A stretch of DNA of 64,000 nucleotides from Streptomyces sindenensis (lineage in GTDB: Bacteria > Actinomycetota > Actinomycetes > Streptomycetales > Streptomycetaceae), in contig NZ_BMSG01000028.1 of NCBI RefSeq assembly GCF_014649035.1, forward strand, positions 43,736-107,735, read 5' to 3'. How positions within the stretch are numbered: the stretch's first letter is position 1; the number at the start of each line of letters is the position of its first letter. Below the pieces are notes generated by a model that was not told the origin of the DNA, searched no databases, and saw only the letters and a list, made by a program, of their open reading frames with translations. Of this stretch, positions 32,215 to 40,312 are shown piece after piece. The position numbers and the translations under genes are program-made.

Positions 32215-32910
32215 ATGATCAGCGCCGCCGACGAGGCACTCGTACGCGACCACACGGTCTACGCCTGTGTGATGGGCTCGCGCGCGTTCGGACTGGCCAC
32301 GCAGGACAGCGATACGGACCGGCGGGGTGTGTTCCTGGCGCCCACGGAGCTGTTCTGGCGGTTCGAGAAGCCGCCGACGCATGTCGAAGGGCCCGCGCCG
32401 GAGCAGTTCTCCTGGGAGCTGGAGCGCTTCTGCGAGCTGGCGCTCCGGGCCAACCCGAACGTGCTGGAGTGCCTGCACTCCCCGCTGGTGGAGTCCGTGG
32501 ACGACACGGGCCGGGAGCTGCTGGCGCTGCGCGGGGCGTTCCTGTCCCGTCAGGCGCACGGCACATTCGTCCGGTATGCGCTGGGGCAGCGGAGAAAGCT
32601 GGCGGCGGACCTGCGGGTGCACGGCGCGCCGCGCTGGAAGCACGCGATGCATCTGCTGCGGTTGCTGGCGAGCAGCCGGGACCTGCTGCGCACGGGCGAG
32701 CTGCGCATCGACGTGGGCGATGCCCGGGAGGACCTGCTGGCGGTGAAGCGGGGCGAGATCCCCTGGCCGGAGGTGGAGCGCCGGATGGACCGCCTCGGCC
32801 GGGAGAACGACGAGGCGGCGGCCCGCTCCCCGCTGCCGCCGGAGCCGGACCGGGCGGCCGTGGAGGACTTCCTCGTCCGGACCCGGCGGGCCTCGGCGGT
32901 GCGGGGCTAG
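32215..32910 (+). CDS. Nucleotidyltransferase superfamily protein (RlaP/YcgL-like)
   Basis: A 231-residue DNA polymerase beta-fold nucleotidyltransferase. The catalytic motif GSRAFGLATQDSDTDRRGV (about residues 21-39) has the GS and the D-x-D metal ligands. LERFCELALRANPNVLECLHSP matches the following helices of the RlaP-like group, and RWKHAMHLLRLLASSRDLL forms part of the C-terminal helical domain. The substrate is unknown. Its TAG stop (32908-32910) lies inside the CTAG end of a 178-bp palindromic element, so the original C-terminus may have been altered by that insertion. Confidence 0.85.
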   Translation: MISAADEALVRDHTVYACVMGSRAFGLATQDSDTDRRGVFLAPTELFWRFEKPPTHVEGPAPEQFSWELERFCELALRANPNVLECLHSPLVESVDDTGRELLALRGAFLSRQAHGTFVRYALGQRRKLAADLRVHGAPRWKHAMHLLRLLASSRDLLRTGELRIDVGDAREDLLAVKRGEIPWPEVERRMDRLGRENDEAAARSPLPPEPDRAAVEDFLVRTRRASAVRG

Positions 32911-33084
32911 GGCCGGTCGTCAAATTCCCGTCGTCGCCCGAAGGGCGGCCGGGCGGCGCATGATGCGTGCGATCGCAAGGCGCCGGAATGGTCTCGTAGC
33001 GGAGCTACTAGGGCATTTCGGCAACGCCGCGAGCGTGCGTGCCATGCGCCGCCCGGCAGGCGGGAATTTGACGACGGGCCCTAG
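32907..33084. mobile_element. 178-bp palindromic MITE-like element
   Basis: The ends 32907-32930 and 33061-33084 are inverted repeats matching at 23 of 24 positions, and both begin with CTAG (CTAGGGCC...GTCGTCAAATTCCCG). The interior is also an imperfect palindrome centred on GTAGC-GGA-GCTAC (about 32996-33008), so the whole element can fold into a cruciform. It encodes no transposase. CTAG at both ends fits the 4-bp target duplication of IS5-group elements, suggesting a non-autonomous derivative. It lies between the nucleotidyltransferase and SRPBCC genes. Confidence 0.8.
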
Positions 33085-33123
33085 CCGGCCCGGTCGGCAG
33101 GACACCCCGGGCCTGCGGCGGGC

Positions 33124-33567
33124 TCAGGGCGTCCGGGGTCCGCCCGCCTCGGCCGTGAGCTCGGCCAGCTTCTGGAACTCGCCCAGGTCGTAGTTGGCCA
33201 GCGTGGAGTCGAGGTTGGTCAGCGCCCCGAGGTGCTCGACGAAGCCCTGGGGGTCGTACTCGATCTGCAGGGCGACACGGCTCGACGTGTCGTCGAGGCG
33301 GTGGAAGGTGACCACCCCCGCGTGGTGGACCCCTTCGACCGTCTTCCAGGCGATGCGGTCCTCGGGGACCACTTCGGTGAGTTCGGCGACGAAGTTCTTG
33401 TCCGCGCCGGGGAGCGAGAGCTGCCAGGCGAAGCGCCGCTCGTCGATCGGGTCGACGCGCTGGACGTGGCTCAGGAACCGCGGCCACTGGCTGACGTCGC
33501 TCCACAGGGACCAGGTGACGGCCACCGGGGCCTTGATGTCGACGGTCTCGACGAGTGAGGAGGACAT
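33124..33567 (-). CDS. SRPBCC family (polyketide cyclase/START-like) protein
   Basis: A 147-residue SRPBCC-fold protein. It begins MSSSLVETVDIKAPVAVTWSLWSDVSQWPRFLSHVQRVD, the typical first strand and paired helices of a polyketide_cyc2-type domain. It continues with RFAWQLSLPGADKNFVAELTEVVPEDRIAWKTVEG and TFHRLDDTSSRVALQIEYDPQGF, and ends in the long C-terminal helix LDSTLANYDLGEFQKLAELTAEAG. Such proteins bind hydrophobic ligands; the ligand is unknown. The ATG at 33567 is chosen because the long in-frame extension upstream is a shadow of other genes. The MITE-like element lies just beyond its stop. Confidence 0.88.
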   Translation of the reverse strand: MSSSLVETVDIKAPVAVTWSLWSDVSQWPRFLSHVQRVDPIDERRFAWQLSLPGADKNFVAELTEVVPEDRIAWKTVEGVHHAGVVTFHRLDDTSSRVALQIEYDPQGFVEHLGALTNLDSTLANYDLGEFQKLAELTAEAGGPRTP

Positions 33568-33629
33568 GGATACCACCAGACCTTCGTACGGGAACGGGTT
33601 CCGCCCTCGCGTACCCCCTCCCCCGCCGC

Positions 33630-34655
33630 TCAGGCGTCCCAGAGTGCCGCCAGGGACAACAGGTCGCTGCGGTACTCGATGCGCTCGGACCACTCCTTGG
33701 GCCAGGCCGCCGCGCCCAGGTGGGCCCCGGCCAGCGCTCCGGCCAGGCAGGCGATGGAGTCGGAGTCGCCCCGGGTGCAGGCGGCCCGGCGCAGGGCGGT
33801 GACGGGCTCCTCGGGGAAGAGCAGGAAGCAGTGCAGGGCGGTGGCGAGGGCCTCCTCGGCGATCCAGCCGTCGCCGGTCCGCTCGCACGGGTCGGTCTCC
33901 GGCGACGGGTCGCGCAGCGCGTCCCGTACGGTCTCCAGGGCCGCCAGGCACTCGTCCCAGCCGCGCTGGATGTACGTCTGCGGGGTGGCGTCGCCCGCGT
34001 GGCGCCAGAGGTCGCCGAGCCAGCGGGTGTGGTAGCGGCCCCGGTTCTCCAGGGCGTAGCTGCGCAACTGTCCGATCAGGCCGAGGGGTTCGGCGCCCTG
34101 GGCGAGCAGGAACACCGCGCGGGCCAGCAGGTCGGAGGCGGCCAGGGCGGTGGGGTGGCCGTGGGTGAGGGCGGCCTGGAGCTGGGCGGCGCCGGCCCGC
34201 TGCTCCTCGCTGAGACCGGGGACCAGGCCGACGGGGGCCACCCGCATGTTGGCGCCGCAGCCCTTGGAGTGCGTCTGGCTGGCCTCCTGCCAGATCCGGG
34301 TGTGCTCCAGCAGCCGGCAGGCGGTGAGGCAGGTGTTGCCGGGGGCGCGGTTGTTGTCCGGCGCGTGGTACCAGGCGATGAACTCGGCGCTGACCGGGCC
34401 CACCATGCGTTCGGGGGTGAGCAGTCCGCTGTCCATGGCGGTACGGATGCCCCGGCCCAGCGCGATCGTCATCTGGGTGTCGTCGGAGACGACGGCGGGG
34501 TCCAGGAGGGGCATCTGCCGCCAGGGGCCGAACGTGGCGAGTATCGACGGCACGTCGTTGAACTCGGTGGGAAAGCCGAGCGCGTCGCCGAGGGCGAGCC
34601 CGGTCAGGACGCCGGTCGCGGCCTGCTTGGTGAGGGGCGGGGTGGCGAGGGTCAT
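33630..34655 (-). CDS. ADP-ribosylglycohydrolase family protein
   Basis: A 341-residue DraG/ARH-type hydrolase that removes ADP-ribose from proteins or small substrates. It has GVLTGLALGDALGFPTEF near the N-terminus, SDDTQMTIAL (metal-binding S-D-D-T) at about residues 57-66, and TRGDSDSIACLAGALAGAHLG near the C-terminus, which completes the di-magnesium site. The ATG overlaps the nrtR-like stop as ATGA, placing it as the fourth gene of pnuC-nadR-nrtR. In that setting it may recycle ADP-ribose and thereby feed the signal sensed by NrtR. Substrate specificity is not proven. Confidence 0.92.
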   Translation of the reverse strand: MTLATPPLTKQAATGVLTGLALGDALGFPTEFNDVPSILATFGPWRQMPLLDPAVVSDDTQMTIALGRGIRTAMDSGLLTPERMVGPVSAEFIAWYHAPDNNRAPGNTCLTACRLLEHTRIWQEASQTHSKGCGANMRVAPVGLVPGLSEEQRAGAAQLQAALTHGHPTALAASDLLARAVFLLAQGAEPLGLIGQLRSYALENRGRYHTRWLGDLWRHAGDATPQTYIQRGWDECLAALETVRDALRDPSPETDPCERTGDGWIAEEALATALHCFLLFPEEPVTALRRAACTRGDSDSIACLAGALAGAHLGAAAWPKEWSERIEYRSDLLSLAALWDA

Positions 34656-35416
34656 CGGTCGTGTCCTTCCGTTGCGGAGGGGGTGGCGTCGGTGCGCGGC
34701 GGGCGCAGGAGCGGCGGGTGCAGGGCGGTGGCGTCGCCCGCCCGGTAGAGCGCGGCGGGTTTGCCCCGGGCGCCGGTGCGGCGCGGCGGGCCGCCGACCG
34801 GCTGGACGAAGTCCGGAGCGCTCAGCACCTTGCGCCGGAAGTTGGGCCGGTCCAGCTCGACGCCCCAGACGGTCTCGTAGACCTGTTGGAGCTCGCCGAG
34901 GGTGAACTCGGCGGGGCAGAACGCGGTGGCCAGGCAGCTGTATTCGAGCTTGGCGCCGATCCGGTCGCGGGCGTCGGCGAGGATCGTGTCGTGGTCGAAG
35001 GCGAGGGGGCCCGCGGCGTCCGCCTCCCACCACCGGGCGCTGGCCGCGTCGCCGCCGCCGCGCGGTTCGGGCAGGTCCGGCAGGAGGGCGGCGTAGGCGA
35101 CGGAGACGACCCGCATCCTCGGGTCGCGGTCCGGGCCGGTGTAGGTGCGCAGCTGCTCCAGGTGGAGGGCGCCGACCGTGTCCGGGCCGAGGCCGGTCTC
35201 CTCGGCGAGTTCGCGGCGGGCCGCGTCGTCCGCGGACTCGCGGGGCAGCAGGAAGCCGCCGGGCAGCGCCCACCGGCCCCGGAAGGGCTCCTGGCCGCGT
35301 TCGACGAGCAGGACGTGCAGCCGGGCCTCGCGGACGGTGAAGACCGCGAGGTCGACGGTGACGGCGAACGGGGCGTAGGCGTGCGGGTCGTAGCCCTCGG
35401 GGGCGGGGGTGGTCAT
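34652..35416 (-). CDS. nrtR: NrtR-like Nudix transcriptional regulator of NAD metabolism
   Basis: A 254-residue protein combining an N-terminal Nudix domain with a C-terminal winged helix. The Nudix box is complete (GX5EX7REUXEEXGU; GFLLPRES...ARRELAEETGL at about residues 54-76), so hydrolase activity may be retained, unlike some NrtR proteins. The wHTH segment KLEYSCLATAFCPAEFTLGELQQVYETVWG with FRRKVL matches NrtR. An Arg/Pro-rich tail of about 50 residues is extra. It overlaps nadR (ATGA) and the glycohydrolase (ATGA). NrtR normally represses NAD salvage genes and is released by ADP-ribose; the palindrome at 37161-37183 is the likely operator. Confidence 0.87.
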   Translation of the reverse strand: MTTPAPEGYDPHAYAPFAVTVDLAVFTVREARLHVLLVERGQEPFRGRWALPGGFLLPRESADDAARRELAEETGLGPDTVGALHLEQLRTYTGPDRDPRMRVVSVAYAALLPDLPEPRGGGDAASARWWEADAAGPLAFDHDTILADARDRIGAKLEYSCLATAFCPAEFTLGELQQVYETVWGVELDRPNFRRKVLSAPDFVQPVGGPPRRTGARGKPAALYRAGDATALHPPLLRPPRTDATPSATEGHDR

Positions 35417-36492
35417 CGTTTCTCCGGGAGGGGTGCGGCGAACTCCCAGCCGGTGGCGAGGAGTTCGTCGACGGCGGCGACCGCGGCGGCGAGCCGCGTC
35501 TCGGGCGGGCCGGTCATCTCGATGAACCGGCGTCCGGTGCGGGTGAGTTCGGCGCGGAAGCGGCCGGTCATCCAGGGGCGCAACTCCTCGCCGTCACGCA
35601 GTCCGTCGTCCTCGAAGGCGACGCCCTCGTGGTCGGTGAGCAGCCACAGGTGGTGGTCGGCCCGGTCGGCGATCTCCTCGACGCGGGGGTTGCGGCCGCC
35701 GACGTACCGCTCGTGCCAGACGGTGGTGGCGAAGGAGTCGGTGTCGCAGAAGAGCACCGGGGACCCGGCGCGGGCGGCGGCCTCCTCGCGGTCGTTCTGG
35801 GTCCGCGCGATGAGCGGGAAGTCGTCGGTGGTGAAGGTGACGTCCTCCCAGGCGGCCCCGGGCCACCGCCCGCGCAGGGCGGCGAGCTTGTCCTCGCTGT
35901 ACTCGCGCCCGTACTCGGCGACGTACCCCGTGCGTGCCCACACGCCGCCGCGGGCGCGGTAGTGGGCGGCGAGCGCGCGGGCGAGGGTGGTGGTGCCGGT
36001 GGACTCCGCGCCGAGGACGACGACGCGGCGGGCGAGGGCGGCCCGTACGGGCGGCTGGAGGAAGTCCCAGCAGCCGACGGGGTCCTTGCGGACGGCGGTG
36101 CCGGAGACCGGGAAGAGGGTGCGGTCGGGGTCGACGAGCACGGAGTCCGCGCCGAAGCGGCGGCCCAGTTCCTCCCCGTACGCCTCCGAGGTGAAGACCG
36201 CGTCCACGCGCTCGGGCACGGCCGCCCTGAAGACGGCCATGTGAGCGTCCCAGACCGCCGGGTCACGCACGTCCATGTGCGTGTCGTCGACCGCGCCGAC
36301 CACCGTGACGTCCGGGTGCACCTCGCGCATCCAGGCCACCCGGTCGGCGAGCGGCACCGACTCCACGGAGGCGGCGCAGACCAGCACGGTCAGCCGCCGG
36401 CAGCGGTCCCGGGCGGTCCGGACGAGGTGGTGGTGGCCGGCGTGCGGCGGGTAGAACTTGCCGAGGACCAGGCCGTGTCCGTAACGCTTCAT
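35413..36492 (-). CDS. nadR: NadR-like bifunctional NMN adenylyltransferase / ribosylnicotinamide kinase
   Basis: A 359-residue enzyme with an N-terminal NMN adenylyltransferase domain and a C-terminal kinase. The adenylyltransferase half shows GKFYPPHAGHHHLV (HxGH motif, about residues 11-24) and LFPVSGTAVRKDPV, the nucleotidyl-transfer ISGT-like motif. The kinase half has the P-loop GAESTGTTTLARAL (about 158-171) and GYVAEYGREY with CDTDSFATTVWHERYVG. It would phosphorylate nicotinamide riboside to NMN and then make NAD. There is no repressor HTH domain, unlike enterobacterial NadR. It overlaps pnuC (ATGA) upstream and nrtR downstream. Confidence 0.92.
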   Translation of the reverse strand: MKRYGHGLVLGKFYPPHAGHHHLVRTARDRCRRLTVLVCAASVESVPLADRVAWMREVHPDVTVVGAVDDTHMDVRDPAVWDAHMAVFRAAVPERVDAVFTSEAYGEELGRRFGADSVLVDPDRTLFPVSGTAVRKDPVGCWDFLQPPVRAALARRVVVLGAESTGTTTLARALAAHYRARGGVWARTGYVAEYGREYSEDKLAALRGRWPGAAWEDVTFTTDDFPLIARTQNDREEAAARAGSPVLFCDTDSFATTVWHERYVGGRNPRVEEIADRADHHLWLLTDHEGVAFEDDGLRDGEELRPWMTGRFRAELTRTGRRFIEMTGPPETRLAAAVAAVDELLATGWEFAAPLPEKR

Positions 36493-37145
36493 ACGGCGGC
36501 CACCTCCGGGGTCCGGGCCGTGCGGGCGGTCAGGTCGCGGTGCCAGTTGCGCAGGCCGGCCAGGCAGAGGGCGAGGAACCCGGCGTACAGCAGCGAGGTC
36601 AGATACAGCCCCTTGTGGGCGTAGAGCGGGATGTAGACCACGTCGGCGGCGATCCACAGCCACCAGGACTCCAGCCGCTTGCGGCACTGCCCGTACGTCG
36701 CCATCAGCGACAGGGATGTCGTAGCCGCGTCCCAGAACGGGACGGTGGAGTCGGTGGCCCGGGACAGCAGCAGCGTGATCACGGCGGTCCCCGCCACCCC
36801 CGCCCCGAGCAGCCAGGCCCATTCGGTGCGGGTCGTCCTGCGCACCGGCAGGCCCGAGGTCCCTGGTCCACCCCCGTGGGTCCAGGTCCACCAGCCGAAC
36901 GCGGCGAGGGTGATGAAGACGATCTGGAGGCCGGCGTCGGCGTACAGGCCGGCCTGGGTGAACAGCAGGACGAAGAAGAGGTTGTTGGCGATGCCGATCG
37001 GCCAGTTGGCGATGTGCTGGCGGGCCACCAGCCAGACGCACAGCGCCCCACTGCCGAAACCCAGCACCTCGGTCCAGCTGACCGGGGTGTCCAGGACCGT
37101 CACCAGGGGCTGCTGCAGGGGATCGAGTATGTCCGCGAGGCTCAC
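36489..37145 (-). CDS. pnuC: Nicotinamide riboside transporter PnuC
   Basis: A 218-residue inner-membrane facilitator of the PnuC family. Seven or so hydrophobic helices are visible. Conserved segments are VTVLDTPVSWTEVLGFGSGALCVWLVAR, NWPIGIANNLFFVLLFTQAGLYAD, GWWTWTHGG and the late QCRKRLESWWLWIAADVVYIPLYAHKGLYLTSLLYAGF with the W-x-x-W substrate-site pattern. The GTG start at 37145 has GGAGG 7 nt upstream. It is the first gene of the NAD salvage operon and lies just downstream of a 10-bp perfect inverted repeat overlapping the presumed -10 region. Uptake is driven by the kinase activity of the next gene's product. Confidence 0.93.
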   Translation of the reverse strand: MSLADILDPLQQPLVTVLDTPVSWTEVLGFGSGALCVWLVARQHIANWPIGIANNLFFVLLFTQAGLYADAGLQIVFITLAAFGWWTWTHGGGPGTSGLPVRRTTRTEWAWLLGAGVAGTAVITLLLSRATDSTVPFWDAATTSLSLMATYGQCRKRLESWWLWIAADVVYIPLYAHKGLYLTSLLYAGFLALCLAGLRNWHRDLTARTARTPEVAAV

Positions 37146-37160
37146 GGGCCCGCCTCCTTT

Positions 37161-37183
37161 TTTATAGTCACTCTGACTATAAA
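37161..37183. promoter_or_regulatory. Candidate NrtR operator upstream of pnuC
   Basis: A perfect 10-bp inverted repeat, TTTATAGTCA-CTC-TGACTATAAA, lies 16 bases upstream of the pnuC start. Each half contains TATAGT, which can act as a -10 element, so binding would block transcription. The A/T richness is striking against the surroundings. The link to NrtR is inferred from the nrtR-like gene in the same operon. Confidence 0.75.
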
Positions 37184-37203
37184 GGGTGGGCGGGGGCAGC
37201 GAA

Positions 37204-37256
37204 AGGCCCGCGGCCGGTTCCGTCCGGAAAGTTCGGACGGAACCGGCCGCGGGCCT
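37204..37256. terminator. 23-bp perfect hairpin terminator
   Basis: The arms 37204-37226 and 37234-37256 are perfectly complementary around a 7-base loop. It lies 30 bases beyond the stop of the pseudouridine synthase gene and insulates it from the pnuC operon promoter. Confidence 0.82.
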
Positions 37257-37285
37257 CGGGGAAGAGCGCTGCCAGGCCGACCGGC

Positions 37286-38548
37286 CTAGAGGCCGACCTC
37301 GCGCATCAGCATGCCGACCTCGGTGTTGGTGAGGCGGCGCAGCCAGCCGGACTTCTGGTCGCCCAGCGGGATCGGCCCGAAGGACGTCCGCACGAGCCGC
37401 TCGACCGGGAAGCCGGCCTCGGCCAGCATCCGGCGCACGATGTGCTTGCGGCCCTCGTGGAGGGTGACCTCGACCAGGTAGTTCTTGCCGGTGTTCTCGA
37501 CGACCCGGAAGTGGTCGGCGCGGGCGTACCCGTCCTCCAGCTGGATGCCGTCCTTGAGCCGCTTGCCGAGGTCGCGCGGCAGCGGGCCCTGGATGGCGGC
37601 CAGGTAGGTCTTCTTCACGCCGTACTTCGGGTGCGTGAGGCGGTGGGCCAGCTCACCGTGGTTGGTGAGCATGATGATGCCCTCGGTCTCGGTGTCGAGC
37701 CGGCCGACGTGGAACAGCCGCGTCTCGCGGTTGTTCACGTAGTCGCCGAGGCACTGGCGGCCGTCCGGGTCCTCCATCGAGGAGACGACCCCGGCGGGCT
37801 TGTTCAGCGCGAAGAAGAGATACGACTGGGCGGCGACGGTCAGGCCGTCGACCTTGATCTCGTCCTTGTGCACATCGACGCGCATGCCCTGCTCGACGAC
37901 GATCTCGCCGTTGACCTCGACGCGGGCCTGCTCGATCAGCTCCTCGCACGCGCGGCGCGAGCCCATGCCGGCCCGGGCGAGGACCTTCTGCAGCCGCTCG
38001 CCCTCCTGCTCGGCGCCCGGGTGGGTCTTGGGCAGCTTGATGTCGGGCTTGTTGGCGTACCGGTCGCGGTTGCGCTGCTCGATCTTGGCGTCCAGCTCAC
38101 GGGGGCGCGAGGGACTGCCGCCACGCCGGAAGCCGCCGCCGCTGCCGCCCTGCGCGGACTTCGGGCCGCCCTTGGCGCCGCCGCGGGCCGCCGACCCACG
38201 GCCCTTGCGGGGGCCGTCCTGGCCGCCCCGGGCGCCGGGGGCGTCGTTGCCGACGTCGTAGCGGCGCTCCTCCGGGCGGGGACGGCGGGGGCGCTGGTCC
38301 TGCTCGTCGCGTCCGCCCTGGAAGCCCTGACGGCCACCCTGGCCGCCGGAACGACCGCCCTGACCGCTGCCGCCCCGTCCGCCGCCGCCCTGGCCGCCGC
38401 CCGGGCCCTGGCGGAAGGATCCGCCGCCGCTGCGGCCACCCTGGCCGCGGCCGCCGCCGCCCTGACCGCCGGGGCGACCGCCCTGGCCGCCACTCCGGCC
38501 GCCCTGACCGCCGCTGCCGCTTCCGCTGTTCCTGCCACTGCTTCGCAT
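37286..38548 (-). CDS. rRNA pseudouridine synthase (RsuA/RluB family) with Gly-rich N-terminal tail
   Basis: A 420-residue pseudouridine synthase. After an S4 domain (ERLQKVLARAGMGSRRACEELIEQARVEVNGE, from about residue 185) comes the catalytic domain. There, HVGRLDTETEGIIMLTNHGELAHRLTHPKYGVKKTY contains the catalytic Asp in GRLDTET, and VTLHEGRKHIVRRMLAEAGFPVERLVRTSFGP is the usual C-terminal block. Residues 1 to about 155 are an Arg/Gly/Gln/Ser low-complexity tail (repeats like GGQGGRSGGQGGR), an RGG-box-like region likely to bind RNA or be disordered. The ATG at 38548 overlaps the scpB stop as TGATG. A TTG one codon earlier is possible. It is the last gene of the parA-scpA-scpB cluster. 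Confidence 0.92.
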   Translation of the reverse strand: MRSSGRNSGSGSGGQGGRSGGQGGRPGGQGGGGRGQGGRSGGGSFRQGPGGGQGGGGRGGSGQGGRSGGQGGRQGFQGGRDEQDQRPRRPRPEERRYDVGNDAPGARGGQDGPRKGRGSAARGGAKGGPKSAQGGSGGGFRRGGSPSRPRELDAKIEQRNRDRYANKPDIKLPKTHPGAEQEGERLQKVLARAGMGSRRACEELIEQARVEVNGEIVVEQGMRVDVHKDEIKVDGLTVAAQSYLFFALNKPAGVVSSMEDPDGRQCLGDYVNNRETRLFHVGRLDTETEGIIMLTNHGELAHRLTHPKYGVKKTYLAAIQGPLPRDLGKRLKDGIQLEDGYARADHFRVVENTGKNYLVEVTLHEGRKHIVRRMLAEAGFPVERLVRTSFGPIPLGDQKSGWLRRLTNTEVGMLMREVGL

Positions 38549-39198
38549 CAAAATTCCGTCTTGTCGTCTGCGTGAGTATCCGGGGTGTCCGGTGCGTCCG
38601 GATCGAACGACGGCACACCCTCTAGCGTCTCAGCCTCGATCGCGTCCGCCTCCGGGAGGAAGGGCGCGAGCTCCGGGAGCTCGTCCAGGCCGCGCAGGCC
38701 CATTCGCTCCAGAAAGTAGTTCGTCGTCCTGTACAGGATCGCACCTGTTTCGGGTTCCGCGCCCGCCTCGGCCACCAGGCCCCTCTGGAGGAGGGTCCGC
38801 ATGACCCCGTCGCAGTTGACTCCGCGGACCGCCGAGACCCGCGAGCGGCTCACCGGCTGCCGGTACGCGACGACCGCCAGGGTCTCCAGCGCGGCCTGGG
38901 TGAGCCGGGCGTGCTGGCCGTCCAGGACGAAGCCCTCCACGGCCGCCGCGTACTCGGGCCGGGTGGAGAACCGCCAGCCGCCCGCGACGAGCCGCAGGTC
39001 GAAGCCCCGGCGCTGCACGGTGTACTCGTCGGCCAGCTCCCGCAGCGCGTCCGCCACGGCCCGGCGGGGCCGCTGGAGCACCTTGGCGAGGTGGTCGACG
39101 GTGGCGGGCTCGTCGACGACCATGAGGATCGCCTCCAGGGCGGGCTTGAGGTCGAGCGAGGCGACCGCGCCCTCGTCCCGTTCCGGCTGCTCACTCAT
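38548..39198 (-). CDS. scpB: Segregation and condensation protein B
   Basis: A 216-residue ScpB, the paired winged-helix partner of ScpA and the SMC kleisin complex that compacts and segregates the chromosome. The first winged helix is LDLKPALEAILMVVDEPATVDHLAKVLQRP. RLTQAALETLAVVAYRQPVSRSRVSAVRGVNCDGVMRTLLQRGLVAEAG is the highly conserved second one, followed by LYRTTNYFLERMGLRGLDELPELAPFLP. The start overlaps the scpA stop by 8 bases, and its own stop overlaps the pseudouridine synthase start. An acidic tail (FDPDAPDTPDTHADDK) is present. Confidence 0.95.
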   Translation of the reverse strand: MSEQPERDEGAVASLDLKPALEAILMVVDEPATVDHLAKVLQRPRRAVADALRELADEYTVQRRGFDLRLVAGGWRFSTRPEYAAAVEGFVLDGQHARLTQAALETLAVVAYRQPVSRSRVSAVRGVNCDGVMRTLLQRGLVAEAGAEPETGAILYRTTNYFLERMGLRGLDELPELAPFLPEADAIEAETLEGVPSFDPDAPDTPDTHADDKTEF

Positions 39199-40228
39199 TC
39201 CCTGCGCCCTCCTCTTCCGTGCCGCCGTTCAGCTCCTGGTCGAACTCGTCCGTCACCACCGGGTCCGCGCCCTCCCCGCCGCACCAGGCCACCAGCAGGT
39301 CGCCCAGCGCCTCGTCCTGGTCGAGGGTGACGGCCTTCTCGCGGTACAGCTCCAGCAGGGCCAGGAACCGGGCCACCACGGTCAGGGTGTCCGGGGCGTC
39401 CTCGGTCAGCGTCCTGAAGCTGACCGCCTCCCCGGCCGCGCGCAGCCGCTCCACCACCAGGCCCGCCTGGTCCCGGACGCTGACCAGAGGGGCGTGGATG
39501 TGGTCCACGTACACCTGGGGCTTCGGCTTCGGCTGCATCGCCTTCACCGCGAGCCTGGCGAAGCCCTCGGGCCCGATGCTGATGACCACCTCGGGCAGCA
39601 GCTCGGCGTGCTGGTCCTCCAGTCCGACCGTACGCGGGTGGCGGCGGGCCTCCGCCTCCAGGCGGCCCTGGAAGATCTCGGCGATCTGCTTGTACGCGCG
39701 GTACTGGAGCAGCCGCGCGAAGAGCAGGTCCCGCGCCTCCAGGAGCGCCAGGTCCGCCTCGTCCTCCACCTCGGCGGCGGGCAGCAGCCGGGCCGCCTTC
39801 AGGTCGAGGAGGGTGGCGGCGACGACGAGGAACTCGGTGGTCTGGTCGAGGTCCCAGTCGGGTCCCATGGCGCGGATGTGCGCCATGAACTCGTCGGTGA
39901 CCTTGGAGAGCGCGACCTCCGTCACGTCCAGCTTGTGCTTGGAGATCAGCTGGAGGAGGAGGTCGAAGGGGCCCTCGAAGTTCACGAGGCGGACGGTGAA
40001 CCGCCGGTCGTCGCTCTCAGGCCGCTCCTCGCCCTCCTCGCTCTCTTCCACGGGCTCCGGCCCGGCCGGCGGTACGGGAGGGGCCTCCGGCTCCGGTACG
40101 CGCTCCGGTACGCGCTCCGGTTCGGTCACGGGTTCCGGTACGGCTTCCGGCTCCGGGAACGCCGCCACGCCCGGCCCCCGGCCCAGGGCGCGGCGGCGTG
40201 GGGCGGCGGGGTCGTCGGGCGTGGGCAT
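39191..40228 (-). CDS. scpA: Segregation and condensation protein A
   Basis: A 345-residue ScpA kleisin. After a Pro/Glu-rich N-terminal extension of about 75 residues (repeated PEPV, ERVPERVPEPEAPP), the SMC-binding helices start at VRLVNFEGPFDLLLQLISKHKLDVTEVALSKVTDEFMAHI. Next is LDQTTEFLVVAATLLDLKAARLLP. The C-terminal winged helix (SFRTLTEDAPDTLTVVARFLALLELYREKAVTLDQDEALGDLLVAW) binds the SMC head. The extension is longer than in Bacillus ScpA, as often in Streptomyces. It lies about 85 bases after the small protein gene following parA and overlaps scpB. Confidence 0.95.
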   Translation of the reverse strand: MPTPDDPAAPRRRALGRGPGVAAFPEPEAVPEPVTEPERVPERVPEPEAPPVPPAGPEPVEESEEGEERPESDDRRFTVRLVNFEGPFDLLLQLISKHKLDVTEVALSKVTDEFMAHIRAMGPDWDLDQTTEFLVVAATLLDLKAARLLPAAEVEDEADLALLEARDLLFARLLQYRAYKQIAEIFQGRLEAEARRHPRTVGLEDQHAELLPEVVISIGPEGFARLAVKAMQPKPKPQVYVDHIHAPLVSVRDQAGLVVERLRAAGEAVSFRTLTEDAPDTLTVVARFLALLELYREKAVTLDQDEALGDLLVAWCGGEGADPVVTDEFDQELNGGTEEEGAGNE

Positions 40229-40312
40229 GGGAATCCAGGGGTGGGGCGGCGGGGGTGGGCCCCGGTGGCGGGTGGGCGGGTCCTGCGGGGCAGGCTACCC
40301 GTGCCGTGCCGC

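Noticed and set aside
32920..33105. Small minus-strand ORF (61 residues) inside the palindromic element
   Set aside because: Palindromic repeat DNA; no ribosome site. Similar readings occur wherever this repeat type is found, so treated as non-coding.
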